Position numbers and translations under genes: made by a program
Part shown: positions 52,311-60,475 of the stretch, piece after piece
Position numbering within the stretch: position 1 is the stretch's first letter
Layout: every line of letters starts with the position of its first letter
Notes under the pieces: generated by a model
The model's input: the letters and a program-made list of their open reading frames with translations, nothing else
Database searches by the model: none
What the model was told of the DNA's origin: nothing
Assembly: GCF_022347725.1 (NCBI RefSeq)
Contig: NZ_JAKRGB010000020.1
Span: 1-64,000, forward strand
From: Ruegeria sp. Ofav3-42
GTDB taxonomy: Bacteria; Pseudomonadota; Alphaproteobacteria; Rhodobacterales; Rhodobacteraceae
DNA: 64,000 nucleotides
Direction: 5' to 3'

Positions 52311-52679
52311 TTATTTCTTCTTACCAGCGATGGCCTTTGCGGGGCCTTTGCGGGTACGAGCATTGGTGTGGGTACGCTGACCGCGAACCGGCAGGTTGCG
52401 GCGGTGACGCAGACCGCGATAGCAGCCCAGGTCCATCAGGCGCTTGACGTTCATCTGAACTTCACGACGCAGGTCACCTTCGACGGTGAAGTTTTCGTCG
52501 ATAAATTCACGGATTTTCAGAACTTCGGCGTCGGACAGTTCGTTGACGCGACGGGTCGCTTCAATGCCCACGGCTTCGCAGATTGCTTTGGCCGAGGTGT
52601 TACCGATACCGGTGATATATGTGAGGGCGATAGGTACCCGCTTTGCAGTCGGGATGTTTACGCCGGCAATACGTGCCAC
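52311..52679 (-). CDS. rpsM: 30S ribosomal protein S13
   Basis: A 122-residue protein 'ARIAGVNIPTAKRVPIALTY' with 'LMDLGCYRGLRHRRNLPVRG' and 'RTHTNARTRKGPAKAIAGKK', standard S13. The start is GTG at 52679, preceded by AAGGAAAG. It heads the alpha block and has its own promoter-like sequence upstream. Confidence 0.97.
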   Translation of the reverse strand: MARIAGVNIPTAKRVPIALTYITGIGNTSAKAICEAVGIEATRRVNELSDAEVLKIREFIDENFTVEGDLRREVQMNVKRLMDLGCYRGLRHRRNLPVRGQRTHTNARTRKGPAKAIAGKKK

Positions 52680-52702
52680 GTGTCACTTTCCTTTTTTGTT
52701 GC

Positions 52703-52728
52703 GGTTCCGTAGCTCCGGAACCTTTTTT
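52703..52728 (+). terminator. Hairpin in the rpsM leader (terminator-like on plus strand)
   Basis: A 7-bp perfect stem (GGTTCCG / CGGAACC) with a 6-base loop, followed on the plus strand by TTTTTT, so it reads as a complete intrinsic terminator in that direction. No plus-strand gene precedes it. In the rpsM direction it sits in the leader 24 bases before the start codon, so it could instead be a regulatory hairpin. Confidence 0.5.
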
Positions 52729-52838
52729 CACAACACTTGATCTTGGCAGTGACGCCAGAGGATCCAGCATTTGTACGAGGTGGTCGGTGCATACGGGACG
52801 AATCCCGCACGCGATTGTGATTCCCATAGGGATGTGGG

Positions 52839-52867
52839 TCGATATGGGCTTTTCTCGGCAAGGTCAA
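52839..52867 (-). promoter_or_regulatory. Candidate rpsM promoter
   Basis: On the minus strand TTGACC (52867-52862), 17 bases, then TATCGA (52844-52839), about 160 bp upstream of rpsM. This is one of the better sigma-70-like matches in the window. It would let the alpha block be transcribed apart from the spc block. Confidence 0.6.
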
Positions 52868-52941
52868 GTCAGAAAAGAAATGCCGTAATCTCTTTGCCTT
52901 AACAATTCGCCAAGATGCTGGCGTGACCCTGATTACCAAAC

Positions 52942-53304
52942 TCACTTTGGTCTTTTGTCTACGCTGATATTCAAACCGGGGTCACAGGCTATGTTCAACC
53001 CTTTGCGATGGAAATCACTCTCTATTTCCAACATTTGAACCTTCAACGCCTCTCGCTTGCGTTTAATGTCCCACGTAATGATCGCAGGAAGGACAAAAAC
53101 AGTGGCAACAGAGTAAAATGTCACACTGATGAATTGAAGAATTTGCCCGGCGAAGAAGACCCAACACGCAAAAACCGGCAGGCCGACCAACATCCAACGC
53201 TTAGTGGCCTGCGAAAAAAGTCCGCGCCCCTGTTCCAAAAGATCTTCGTACAACTTGATCTTTGGCTCCAGTTCCGGGGGCACGGGTGTATTTCGATTAA
53301 TCAT
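52942..53304 (-). CDS. Small membrane protein of unknown function
   Basis: A 120-residue protein with two hydrophobic segments: 'WMLVGLPVFACWVFFAGQIL' and 'FYSVATVFVLPAIITW', with charged helical ends. Not recognised. It lies between adk and rpsM on the same strand, where most bacteria have no gene or rpmJ. ATG 53304 is preferred over a TTG two codons upstream. A gene-poor leader of about 260 bp separates it from rpsM. Confidence 0.6.
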   Translation of the reverse strand: MINRNTPVPPELEPKIKLYEDLLEQGRGLFSQATKRWMLVGLPVFACWVFFAGQILQFISVTFYSVATVFVLPAIITWDIKRKREALKVQMLEIESDFHRKGLNIACDPGLNISVDKRPK

Positions 53305-53321
53305 ACCCAAGTCGGTTAGGG

Positions 53322-53897
53322 TTACCCTAAGATCGCCTCGATCGAAGCCGTGACTTCCTCGATGCTGGCCAGACCGTTGACCGGGCGCAGATCGCCTTTG
53401 GCATAGTAATACCCGATCAGAGGAGCCGTCTTTTTGTAGTACTCCATCAGGCGAATGCGCACGCTTTCTTCGTTGTCGTCCGCCCGTACGGGCTGACCGG
53501 CGGCGCGCGCCTCCTCGGCCCGGTTGACGATGCGCTTGACCAGCGTTTCGTCGTCAACGCGCATTTCGATCACGGTGTGCAGCGATTGACCCAGTTTGGC
53601 CAGCAAAGCTGCCAGCGCATCGGCCTGCGCCAATGTGCGTGGGAAACCGTCAAAAATAAAACCGGCACCCTTTTCGGTGGTCAGCTTCTCTTCGATCAGT
53701 CCGATCACGATCTCATCGGTGACCAGCTTGCCCGCGTCCATGATCGCCGCAACTTTCTGGCCCATTTCGGTGCCCGAGGTTTTGGCTGCACGCAACATGT
53801 CGCCGGTGCTCAGCTGAACCATGCCGCGAGTTTCGACCAGGTGCTGCGCCTGTGTCCCCTTACCTGCCCCCGGGGGGCCCAACAAAATGATGTTCAT
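53322..53897 (-). CDS. adk: Adenylate kinase
   Basis: A 191-residue kinase (short, lidless form) with 'LLGPPGAGKGTQAQHLVE', 'STGDMLRAA' and 'GFIFDGFPRTLAQADALAAL'. The zinc-type lid is replaced by a short segment, usual for the alphaproteobacterial type. It interconverts ATP, ADP and AMP. It overlaps secY by ATGA, the common secY-adk coupling. Confidence 0.96.
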   Translation of the reverse strand: MNIILLGPPGAGKGTQAQHLVETRGMVQLSTGDMLRAAKTSGTEMGQKVAAIMDAGKLVTDEIVIGLIEEKLTTEKGAGFIFDGFPRTLAQADALAALLAKLGQSLHTVIEMRVDDETLVKRIVNRAEEARAAGQPVRADDNEESVRIRLMEYYKKTAPLIGYYYAKGDLRPVNGLASIEEVTASIEAILG

Positions 53898-55258
53898 CGA
53901 CGAGCGGGTCCCTTCCTGCCGCGTTTCTTGCTTTTACCGCGCAGCTGGGACTTTTCGATAAGCCCTTCGTATTGGTGCGCCAGCAGATGGCTCTGAACCT
54001 GTTGGATCGTGTCCATGGTTACAGAGACGATAATCAGAACCGAGGTGCCGCCGAAATAGAACGGGATGGCGAACTGGTTCCGCAGAATTTCCGGCAGCAG
54101 ACAAACAGCCGCCAGATAGGCCGAACCCAGAACCAGCACGCGGTTGACCACGTATTCCAGATACTCGGCGGTTTTCTTTCCGGGACGGATTCCCGGAACA
54201 AAGCCGTTCTGCTTTTTCAGGTTATCCGCTACGTCGTCCGGTTTGAACGACACGTTGAACGTGTAAAAATACGCAAAGAACACGATCATCGAGGCGAAGA
54301 ACAGCAGGTACAGCGGCTGTCCGGGGCCAAAGTTGGCCAGCAACCACGACATGATCGGACCATTCGTGGCACCCGACGAGAAGGTTGAGATCGTCACCGG
54401 CAGCAGCAGCAGCGAACTGGCAAAGATCGCCGGGATAACGCCCGCCGGGTTCACTTTGACCGGCAGGTGGCTCGAACCGCCTTCGTATACCTTCATGCCA
54501 GCCTGACGGCGCGGGTACTGGATGTGGATCTTGCGTAGCGCGCGTTCCATGAACACAACGAAGGTGATTACCGCGATGACCATGACGATCACACCGATGA
54601 TCACGGCCGGGCTGATTGCACCCGAGCGGCCTGAGGCAAAGAACTGAGCCAAAGCAGCAGGAACTTCGGCGATGATGCCGACGAAGATGATCAGCGAGAT
54701 ACCGTTGCCGATACCGCGTGCGGTGATCTGTTCACCCAGCCACATCAGGAACATGGTACCGCCGACCAGAGTGATCATGGTCGACATCCGGAAGAACATG
54801 CCCGGATCGGTCGCCAGATCGCCCGATTCCAGCGACACGGCCAGACCATAAGCCTGTACGGTGGCCAGTGCCACGGTGCCGAAACGGGTGTACTGGTTGA
54901 TTTTCTTACGGCCCTGCTCGCCCTCTTTCTTGAGCTGTTCGAGCGCGGGAACCATCGATGTCAGCAGCTGCACGATGATCGAGGCCGAGATATAAGGCAT
55001 GATGCCGAGGGCAAAGATACCCATCCGCCCCAGCGCCCCGCCGGTGAACATCGAAACCATGCCGCCGATGCCTTGCCCCGCCTGCTCCATGAACTCACGC
55101 AGCGCTTGTCCGTCGATCCCCGGCACCGGAATAAAGGTGCCCAGACGATAGACGATCAGCAATGCAAGCGTGAACAGGATGCGGTTGCGCAGATCGGTGG
55201 CTTTACCAAGGGCAGACCAGCTTGTGTTGGCTGCCATTTGTTCTGCTGCTGATACCAT
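53894..55258 (-). CDS. secY: Preprotein translocase subunit SecY
   Basis: A 454-residue protein with ten hydrophobic segments. The plug and pore parts include 'GTFIPVPGIDGQALREFM', 'GIFALGIMPYISASIIVQLL' and 'GVIPAIFASSLLLLPVTI'; 'GFVPGIRPGKKTAEYLEYVV' is a SecY signature. ATG 55258 follows AGAGAG; another start seven codons on is possible. It forms the SecYEG channel. Confidence 0.97.
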   Translation of the reverse strand: MVSAAEQMAANTSWSALGKATDLRNRILFTLALLIVYRLGTFIPVPGIDGQALREFMEQAGQGIGGMVSMFTGGALGRMGIFALGIMPYISASIIVQLLTSMVPALEQLKKEGEQGRKKINQYTRFGTVALATVQAYGLAVSLESGDLATDPGMFFRMSTMITLVGGTMFLMWLGEQITARGIGNGISLIIFVGIIAEVPAALAQFFASGRSGAISPAVIIGVIVMVIAVITFVVFMERALRKIHIQYPRRQAGMKVYEGGSSHLPVKVNPAGVIPAIFASSLLLLPVTISTFSSGATNGPIMSWLLANFGPGQPLYLLFFASMIVFFAYFYTFNVSFKPDDVADNLKKQNGFVPGIRPGKKTAEYLEYVVNRVLVLGSAYLAAVCLLPEILRNQFAIPFYFGGTSVLIIVSVTMDTIQQVQSHLLAHQYEGLIEKSQLRGKSKKRGRKGPARR

Positions 55259-55367
55259 AAATCGGTCTCTCTTATGAAAACACCGCCCGGAACCGTTTTC
55301 CGGCTCGGGCGGCGTCTTGGAAAACTCTGAGGTCTATGTAAGCGGGTCTTCGCCCGCTCACAAGCGC

Positions 55368-55841
55368 TTACTCTGCCGCAGCAGCTTTTGTGACCTTAAG
55401 TGAGCCGCCCGCTTTCTCGACTGCTTCTACAGCAGATTTCGAGGCACCGGTGACTTCCAGGTTCACTTTGGCGCTGATTTCGCCTTTGGCCAGAACGCGG
55501 ATACCGTCCAGCTTGCGACGAACCAGACCGGATGCAACCAGTGCGTCCTCGGTAATCGCAGCTTTGGCGTCCAGCTTGCCGGCGTCGACGAATTTCTGGA
55601 TCAGGCCCAGGTTGATAACGGCAAATTCCTTGCGGTTCGGCTTGTTAAAGCCTCGCTTCGGCAGGCGCTGGTACAGCGGCATCTGGCCACCTTCGTAGCC
55701 ATTGATGGCCACACCCGAACGGGATTTCTGGCCTTTGATACCACGGCCACCCATTTTACCTTTGCCGGAACCCGGACCACGGCCAACGCGGGTGCGTTTC
55801 GGTGCGGCGCCAGCGTTGTCGCGCAATTCGTGCAGTTTCAT
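55368..55841 (-). CDS. rplO: 50S ribosomal protein L15
   Basis: A 157-residue protein opening 'MKLHELRDNAGAAPKRTRVG' with 'GKMGGRGIKGQKSRSG' and 'GFEGGQ'-type 'GYEGGQMPLYQRLPKRGF', standard L15. ATG 55841 follows AGGAGAAG. It is separated from rpmD by about 2.1 kb of inserted genes, so it probably has its own promoter. Confidence 0.96.
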   Translation of the reverse strand: MKLHELRDNAGAAPKRTRVGRGPGSGKGKMGGRGIKGQKSRSGVAINGYEGGQMPLYQRLPKRGFNKPNRKEFAVINLGLIQKFVDAGKLDAKAAITEDALVASGLVRRKLDGIRVLAKGEISAKVNLEVTGASKSAVEAVEKAGGSLKVTKAAAAE

Positions 55842-55981
55842 TTCGCTTCTCCTAAGCCGGATGTGACCCCCGAAGCGTGATGGGCCAAACACGGCATTTC
55901 TTGGTTTTGATTCTCGTGGACAGACTGCCACCGGAGCCCGATACAGCTTTGCGGCCCGGTATGCAAGTTTTGATATCCGGC

Positions 55982-56872
55982 CTATTGCGCAGTGGTTGTC
56001 GCGCCATGCGGGAAAATTGGTGCTTCTCGCGCGTCAATATCGTGCTTTGCCAACAATTTTCCAATCAGGCTGTCCGCATGCGGAACCCCACCATACTTGC
56101 CGGACAATATCGACCGCATCCGGCGACCGTAGAAGTGGATGGAAACCGTATCTTCCTTGAAAAACCGGGACAAATCCACGTTTGGACGCGCCAAGGCCCT
56201 TCGTCGTGTGAAATTTAACGGATAAAAAACGTGTTCGGGTAGCGCAAAACGGATCTCATTCGTCTTACTTAACGCCCACGTAATGGCTTTTGGTCCCCAT
56301 ACGCCCCAATACGTTTCCGGGACATTGACGGGCTGGCCAGCCTCCTGAGCTTCCAGCAGCGGTTGCCTATGCCGCTTTGGCACCCACGGCGGGATACGGA
56401 ACGGGTCACTCGTATACTCATTCAGCAGGCCCAGAGTTTCGCTGTCCGCCGGTAGCCCCAGAACCCCGATCGCCACCTCACCTTCAAGGTACCCATAGTA
56501 GTGACCGTTCGGCGTTGAGAACGGCTTTACACAATAAGCATCTGTGTCTGCCCAGATGAGGCCCGGCTCGGCCGCCAGCATACGATACCGAAACTTGTCG
56601 GAATGCGGCGCGGGGCTGCCTGTTCGACCGTGCGTCACGAATTCGCTGTCAGGCAATATGTCCCGGGCGTCACGGCAATCAACACCGTCAGGAATCTTCG
56701 TGACATTACCGTAAGTGTAAAGGCGGACCGGCTGGTCGGCGTCCAGAAAGGACTTGATGCACAGTTGTTCCAGAAAACTCAGCGGGCCATCGACCCATAG
56801 CATCCCGATCTGTTGGTCTTGCACGTTGCCCGGCCTTTTTTCGTTCAGACTACGGCGGCCGGAATTGGCCAC
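55982..56872 (-). CDS. Glycosyltransferase-like protein with DxD motif
   Basis: A 296-residue protein resembling glycosyltransferases that carry a DxD sugar-binding motif: 'SDKFRYRMLAAEPGLIWADT' leads to 'ADTDAYC' near residue 110, with N-terminal 'GMLWVDGPLSFLEQLCIKSF' as in the GT32-like/capsular-synthesis group. The start is a GTG at 56872 or an internal ATG at residue 24. Its substrate is unknown. It lies between rpmD and rplO with no link to translation. Confidence 0.72.
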   Translation of the reverse strand: MANSGRRSLNEKRPGNVQDQQIGMLWVDGPLSFLEQLCIKSFLDADQPVRLYTYGNVTKIPDGVDCRDARDILPDSEFVTHGRTGSPAPHSDKFRYRMLAAEPGLIWADTDAYCVKPFSTPNGHYYGYLEGEVAIGVLGLPADSETLGLLNEYTSDPFRIPPWVPKRHRQPLLEAQEAGQPVNVPETYWGVWGPKAITWALSKTNEIRFALPEHVFYPLNFTRRRALARPNVDLSRFFKEDTVSIHFYGRRMRSILSGKYGGVPHADSLIGKLLAKHDIDAREAPIFPHGATTTAQ

Positions 56873-56959
56873 CTCATTGGCAAATGACTGATTTCAGGTT
56901 CCCCCGCAATAGCTCCGATCCGGTTTCAGAAGAGATGTGTCATGCAGACAACCTGAACC

Positions 56960-56982
56960 AAAAAAGGCGCCAAATTGGCGCC
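56960..56982 (-). terminator. Terminator of the DUF1127 gene
   Basis: An 8-bp perfect stem (GGCGCCAA / TTGGCGCC) with a 1-base centre, followed on the minus strand by TTTTTT, 29 bp after the DUF1127 stop. An outer inverted repeat CTGAACCA / TGGTTCAG flanks it, making a longer nested hairpin. Confidence 0.82.
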
Positions 56983-57010
56983 CTCTGGTTCAGAGTGTCT
57001 TCAACTCAAC

Positions 57011-57226
57011 TTACGAGCAGTATGCGTGCTCGCGAGCAATATCCGCGATATCGCAGCGGCGGATGCCGATGTCATCGAGTTCGCGGTTGGTCAGGCGCTG
57101 AAGCTCGGAATAAGTGCGTTGGTATTCATTTGCCCGCGCCCGCGCTTCCTTAATGCTCTCGATCACGTTTGCGATCCTCGCACCGATGTTGAAACCACCG
57201 AATGATGCTGTTGCTGTGTGTGCCAT
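57011..57226 (-). CDS. DUF1127 small basic protein
   Basis: A 71-residue protein whose C-terminal half has the DUF1127 (YjiS-like) motif 'SELQRLTNRELDDIGIRRCD' followed by 'IADIAREHA'. Proteins of this family in Rhodobacter sphaeroides (CcaF1) bind RNA and are linked with small regulatory RNAs; whether this one does is unknown. AAGGAATTAAGTT precedes the ATG. It has its own terminator. Confidence 0.87.
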   Translation of the reverse strand: MAHTATASFGGFNIGARIANVIESIKEARARANEYQRTYSELQRLTNRELDDIGIRRCDIADIAREHAYCS

Positions 57227-57246
57227 AACTTAATTCCTTTCGTATG

Positions 57247-57264
57247 TCGGGGCGTATTCCCCGA
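57247..57264 (-). promoter_or_regulatory. Leader hairpin upstream of the DUF1127 gene
   Basis: A 6-bp stem (TCGGGG / CCCCGA) with a 6-base loop lies 20 bases before the DUF1127 start codon, next to its ribosome-binding site. It could modulate translation or processing. A palindrome AACGTACGTT at 57325-57334 lies further upstream in the same intergenic region. Confidence 0.35.
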
Positions 57265-57490
57265 TGTCACTTGTTTGTTCCTGTCTTGGACAAGGCTGAG
57301 ATAGGCATACTTGGTAACGCTAACAACGTACGTTTTGGTCTGGCCGGTATGCATTGAATGAATGCCTCGGCGATTTCTGCGACCGTTCTAACAGGCTACG
57401 CGTTTTTCCACGCTCAACCTAGACGTGCGAGTGCTTTTTGATTACTCCTTGCTGGGTCATATGACGATTTCTTTTTCCAGGTGAGACCTT

Positions 57491-57823
57491 ATGAAGTCTT
57501 TTAATCTATTTGCTCCGCTTCTTTTGATCTTGGCAGGCGGATGCTCCGGGCCCAATTTGGATTTCGGAGCGAAACCGACGAAGCTTGAATATTCAGAGGC
57601 CAGTTTATCCGGGCTCATAGCGCTAAGGCCTTACCCCAATCCAGACGACGTCTGTCAAGTTATCAAAGAAAACGCGGACATCAGAGAACCTGTTAGCGAC
57701 GGATCATTCCTGATTGCGTGCCCCAAGCACGAAAGAGGAGCTCTTGCCGATAGGCAAAATGAAGGCGCTGAGATTATTGCTAACGCGCGACACTGGACAG
57801 TCCTTTCAGTGCCCAGTCGCTAA
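57491..57823 (+). CDS. Small putative lipoprotein
   Basis: A 110-residue protein with an N-terminal signal and a lipobox-like 'LILAGGC' (Cys18), followed by a short soluble domain with two further Cys ('DVCQVIKEN', 'FLIACPKHER'). Not assigned to a family. It is the only plus-strand gene inside the ribosomal cluster. AGGTGAGACC precedes the ATG. Confidence 0.65.
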   Translation: MKSFNLFAPLLLILAGGCSGPNLDFGAKPTKLEYSEASLSGLIALRPYPNPDDVCQVIKENADIREPVSDGSFLIACPKHERGALADRQNEGAEIIANARHWTVLSVPSR

Positions 57824-57885
57824 AATCAGTTCGCTCACACTCGTACCAGCCCCTGCTCGCCAGAGAAAAACACAGGTGACGACTC

Positions 57886-57920
57886 AACAAAAAACGCCCC
57901 CGACGATGTCGAGGGCGTTT
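57886..57920. terminator. Terminator after rpmD, also facing the lipoprotein gene
   Basis: An 8-bp stem (AAACGCCC / GGGCGTTT), extended inside by CGAC/GTCG, lies 23 bp past the rpmD stop. On the minus strand it is followed by TTTTTTGTTG; on the plus strand by TTTCTAAAT. It should end the upstream part of the spc operon before rplO. Confidence 0.82.
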
Positions 57921-57943
57921 CTAAATCTTCAAAGATTTCGCGC

Positions 57944-58132
57944 TTAGCCGCGCTCTTCGATGATCTCAACCAGATGCGGGATCTTGTTGACCATGCCGCG
58001 AACCGAAGGGGTATCTTCCAGCTCACGAGTCTTGTGCATCTTGTTCAGGCCCAGACCGATCAGGGTTGCGCGCTGTTCAGCGGGGCGACGGATCGGGGAA
58101 CCGATCTGCTTGACGACGATGGTTTTTGCCAT
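57944..58132 (-). CDS. rpmD: 50S ribosomal protein L30
   Basis: A 62-residue protein 'KTIVVKQIGSPIRRPAEQRA' with 'LIGLGLNKMHKTRELEDTPS', standard L30. It follows rpsE after 12 bp. A strong terminator follows, so it is the last gene of the upstream spc segment here. Confidence 0.97.
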   Translation of the reverse strand: MAKTIVVKQIGSPIRRPAEQRATLIGLGLNKMHKTRELEDTPSVRGMVNKIPHLVEIIEERG

Positions 58133-58144
58133 GGTTCGCTCTCC

Positions 58145-58714
58145 TTACGCTTCTGCTTCAGCAGCAGCCGGTGCTTCGTCCCGCTTGGGCAGGATATCGG
58201 CAACCTTTTTGCCACGACGTGCGGCAACCGAACGCGGGCTCTGCTCTTTCTGCAGGCCGTTGATGGTGGCGCGGATCATGTTGTACGGGTTCTGCGAGCC
58301 CAGCGACTTGGACACAACGTCCTTAACGCCCAGCATTTCGAACACAGCACGCATCGGACCACCGGCGATGATACCAGTACCTTCAGGTGCGGTGCGCATA
58401 ACCACTTTACCGGCGCCGTGACGGCCTTCGATGTCGTGGTGCAGGGTACGACCTTCGCGCAGTTGCACGCGGATCATCTGACGCTTGGCTTGTTCAGTCG
58501 CCTTACGGATGGCCTCAGGTACTTCTTTCGCTTTACCCTTGCCAAAGCCGACGCGGCCTTTCTGATCGCCGACAACCACCAGAGCGGCGAAGCCAAAGCG
58601 CTTACCACCTTTTACGGTTTTCGACACGCGGTTGATTGCGACCAGACGATCTGCAAATTCCGGTGCTTCTTCACGGTCGCGGCCACGGCCCCGACGGTTT
58701 TCACGTTCTGCCAT
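58145..58714 (-). CDS. rpsE: 30S ribosomal protein S5
   Basis: A 189-residue protein with an Arg/Glu-rich N-terminal extension, then 'VAINRVSKTVKGGKRFGFAA', 'VGFGKGKAKEVPEAI' and 'GTGIIAGGPMRAVFEMLGVK', standard S5. It ends in an Ala/Glu tail common in alphaproteobacteria. Confidence 0.97.
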   Translation of the reverse strand: MAERENRRGRGRDREEAPEFADRLVAINRVSKTVKGGKRFGFAALVVVGDQKGRVGFGKGKAKEVPEAIRKATEQAKRQMIRVQLREGRTLHHDIEGRHGAGKVVMRTAPEGTGIIAGGPMRAVFEMLGVKDVVSKSLGSQNPYNMIRATINGLQKEQSPRSVAARRGKKVADILPKRDEAPAAAEAEA

Positions 58715-58828
58715 TTGGCATCCCTTTTCTCATGAGGCGCATGGCGCCGTTTTGTTCAATCCAAGTGAGCCCCGACTGTTGCCGAGGCCCCCGGATCATC
58801 GGGGCGGATCGAAACCCGCCCGCAGGTC

Positions 58829-59188
58829 TTAGATCTTCAGACCACCTTCACGCGCAGCGTCGGCGACAGCCTTCACTTTGCCGTGGAACAGGAAGCCACC
58901 ACGATCGAAATAGGCCTCTTCGACGCCTGCCTTCTTGGCACGCTCGGCGATGGCCGCGCCCACTTTGGTGGCCGCTTCGACGTTGTTCTTGCCAACAACA
59001 CCCAGATCTTTTTCCAGGGTCGAGGCCGAGGCCAGGGTCACGCCACGTACGTCGTCGATCAGCTGAACAGAGATGTTCTTGTTCGAACGGTGTACGGACA
59101 GACGCGGACGACCCGCGTTGACCTTGCGAAGTTTGTTCCGAACGCGCAGGCGGCGCTTCAGAAACAGGGTTCTTTTGCTGTTTGCCAT
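58829..59188 (-). CDS. rplR: 50S ribosomal protein L18
   Basis: A 119-residue protein 'RRLRVRNKLRKVNAGRPRLS' with 'HRSNKNISVQLIDD' and the ending 'FDRGGFLFHGKVKAVADAAR', standard L18. ATG 59188 follows the rplF stop after 11 bp; a longer frame overlapping rplF is rejected. About 114 bp without a gene separate it from rpsE. Confidence 0.96.
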   Translation of the reverse strand: MANSKRTLFLKRRLRVRNKLRKVNAGRPRLSVHRSNKNISVQLIDDVRGVTLASASTLEKDLGVVGKNNVEAATKVGAAIAERAKKAGVEEAYFDRGGFLFHGKVKAVADAAREGGLKI

Positions 59189-59199
59189 TGTCTGCGTCC

Positions 59200-59733
59200 T
59201 TACTTCTTCTTGCCTTCCTTGCGGAAGATGAACTCGCCCTTGTAGCGGATGCCCTTGCCTTTGTACGGTTCGGGACGGCGCCATTCGCGGATTTTGGCCG
59301 CGACTTCGCCCACCTGCTGCTGGTCGATACCTTCCACAACGATTTCGGTCTGCTTCGGCGCGGTGATGGTGACACCTTCCGGAGCAGTGAAATCAACATC
59401 GTGGCTGTAGCCCAGGTTCAGCTTCAGGGTGTTGCCCTGCATCTGAGCCCGGTAACCAACACCCTGGATCTCCAGCTCTTTTTTGAAGCCGTTGGTAACG
59501 CCTTCAACCAGATTGGCAACCATGGTGCGGCTCATGCCCCACTGCTGACGTGCACGCTTGGACGAACCACGCGGGTCGATTTTGACCACGTTGTCTTCGA
59601 CCGACAGAGTCACATCGTCAGTTGCGGTGAAGCTGCGGGTGCCTTTCGGACCTTTGACTTCGATGGTCTGACCCGACACAGAGGCGGAAACGCCGCTGGG
59701 CAGCTCGACCGGTTTTTTACCAATACGAGACAT
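59200..59733 (-). CDS. rplF: 50S ribosomal protein L6
   Basis: A 177-residue protein opening 'MSRIGKKPVELPSGV', with 'RTMVANLVEGVTNGFKKELE' and the C-terminal signature 'REWRRPEPYKGKGIRYKGEF', standard L6. It follows rpsH closely and has GGAGGT before the ATG. Confidence 0.97.
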   Translation of the reverse strand: MSRIGKKPVELPSGVSASVSGQTIEVKGPKGTRSFTATDDVTLSVEDNVVKIDPRGSSKRARQQWGMSRTMVANLVEGVTNGFKKELEIQGVGYRAQMQGNTLKLNLGYSHDVDFTAPEGVTITAPKQTEIVVEGIDQQQVGEVAAKIREWRRPEPYKGKGIRYKGEFIFRKEGKKK

Positions 59734-59744
59734 TGCAGACCTCC

Positions 59745-60137
59745 TTAGAAGACGGTGCAGAGCACTTCGCCGCCAACATTGTTGGAGCGAGCGTTTGCGT
59801 CCGACATCACACCTTTCGGAGTGCTGACAATCGACACACCCAGACCCTGACGGACCTGCGGGATGTCATTGACGCCCATGTATACGCGGCGACCGGGCTT
59901 CGAAACCCGCTTCAGTTCGCGAATGACAGGGGTGCCTTCGTAGTATTTCAGGCTGATTTCGATGGCCGGATGACCGTTTTCACCGGTCGTCGCTTCGTAG
60001 CCACGGATGTAACCTTCGTCCGCCAGCACGTCCAGAACCCAACCGCGCAGCTTGGAAGCCGGGGTGGAAACGGTGGACTTGCCGCGCATTTGCGCGTTGC
60101 GGATACGGGTGAGCATATCGCCGATAGGATCGTTCAT
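59745..60137 (-). CDS. rpsH: 30S ribosomal protein S8
   Basis: A 130-residue protein opening 'MNDPIGDMLTRIRNAQMRGK', with 'KRVSKPGRRVYMGVNDIPQV' and the ending 'GVSIVSTPKGVMSDANAR', standard S8. In many bacteria S8 represses the spc operon by binding its mRNA; no such site was identified here. Confidence 0.97.
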   Translation of the reverse strand: MNDPIGDMLTRIRNAQMRGKSTVSTPASKLRGWVLDVLADEGYIRGYEATTGENGHPAIEISLKYYEGTPVIRELKRVSKPGRRVYMGVNDIPQVRQGLGVSIVSTPKGVMSDANARSNNVGGEVLCTVF

Positions 60138-60150
60138 ATCTATGTCTCCC

Positions 60151-60456
60151 TTACCAGCTCGATTTCACCATGCCGGGGATCTGACCAGCAGAACCCAGCT
60201 CGCGCAGCGCGATACGGCTGACCTTCAGCTTACGGTAGTAAGCGTGGGGACGACCGGTCAGCTGACAACGGTTGTGCAGACGGGTAGCCGAGCTGTTGCG
60301 CGGCAGTTTCGCCAGTTTCAGACGCGCTTTGAAACGCTCTTCCATCGGCTTGCTCTCGTCATTCGCGATTTCTTTCAGCTCGGCACGCTTTGCGGCATAT
60401 TTGGCCACCAGGCGTTCGCGCTTCTTCTCGCGTTCGATCATTGCTTTTTTAGCCAT
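60151..60456 (-). CDS. rpsN: 30S ribosomal protein S14
   Basis: A 101-residue protein of the long, zinc-free type: 'MAKKAMIEREKKRERLVAKY' and 'RNSSATRLHNRCQLTGRPHA' with 'YYRKLKVSRIALRELG'. The CxxC zinc pairs of the short form are absent, as expected for this group. Confidence 0.97.
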   Translation of the reverse strand: MAKKAMIEREKKRERLVAKYAAKRAELKEIANDESKPMEERFKARLKLAKLPRNSSATRLHNRCQLTGRPHAYYRKLKVSRIALRELGSAGQIPGMVKSSW

Positions 60457-60475
60457 GTCTCAATCCTCCCGGCGC

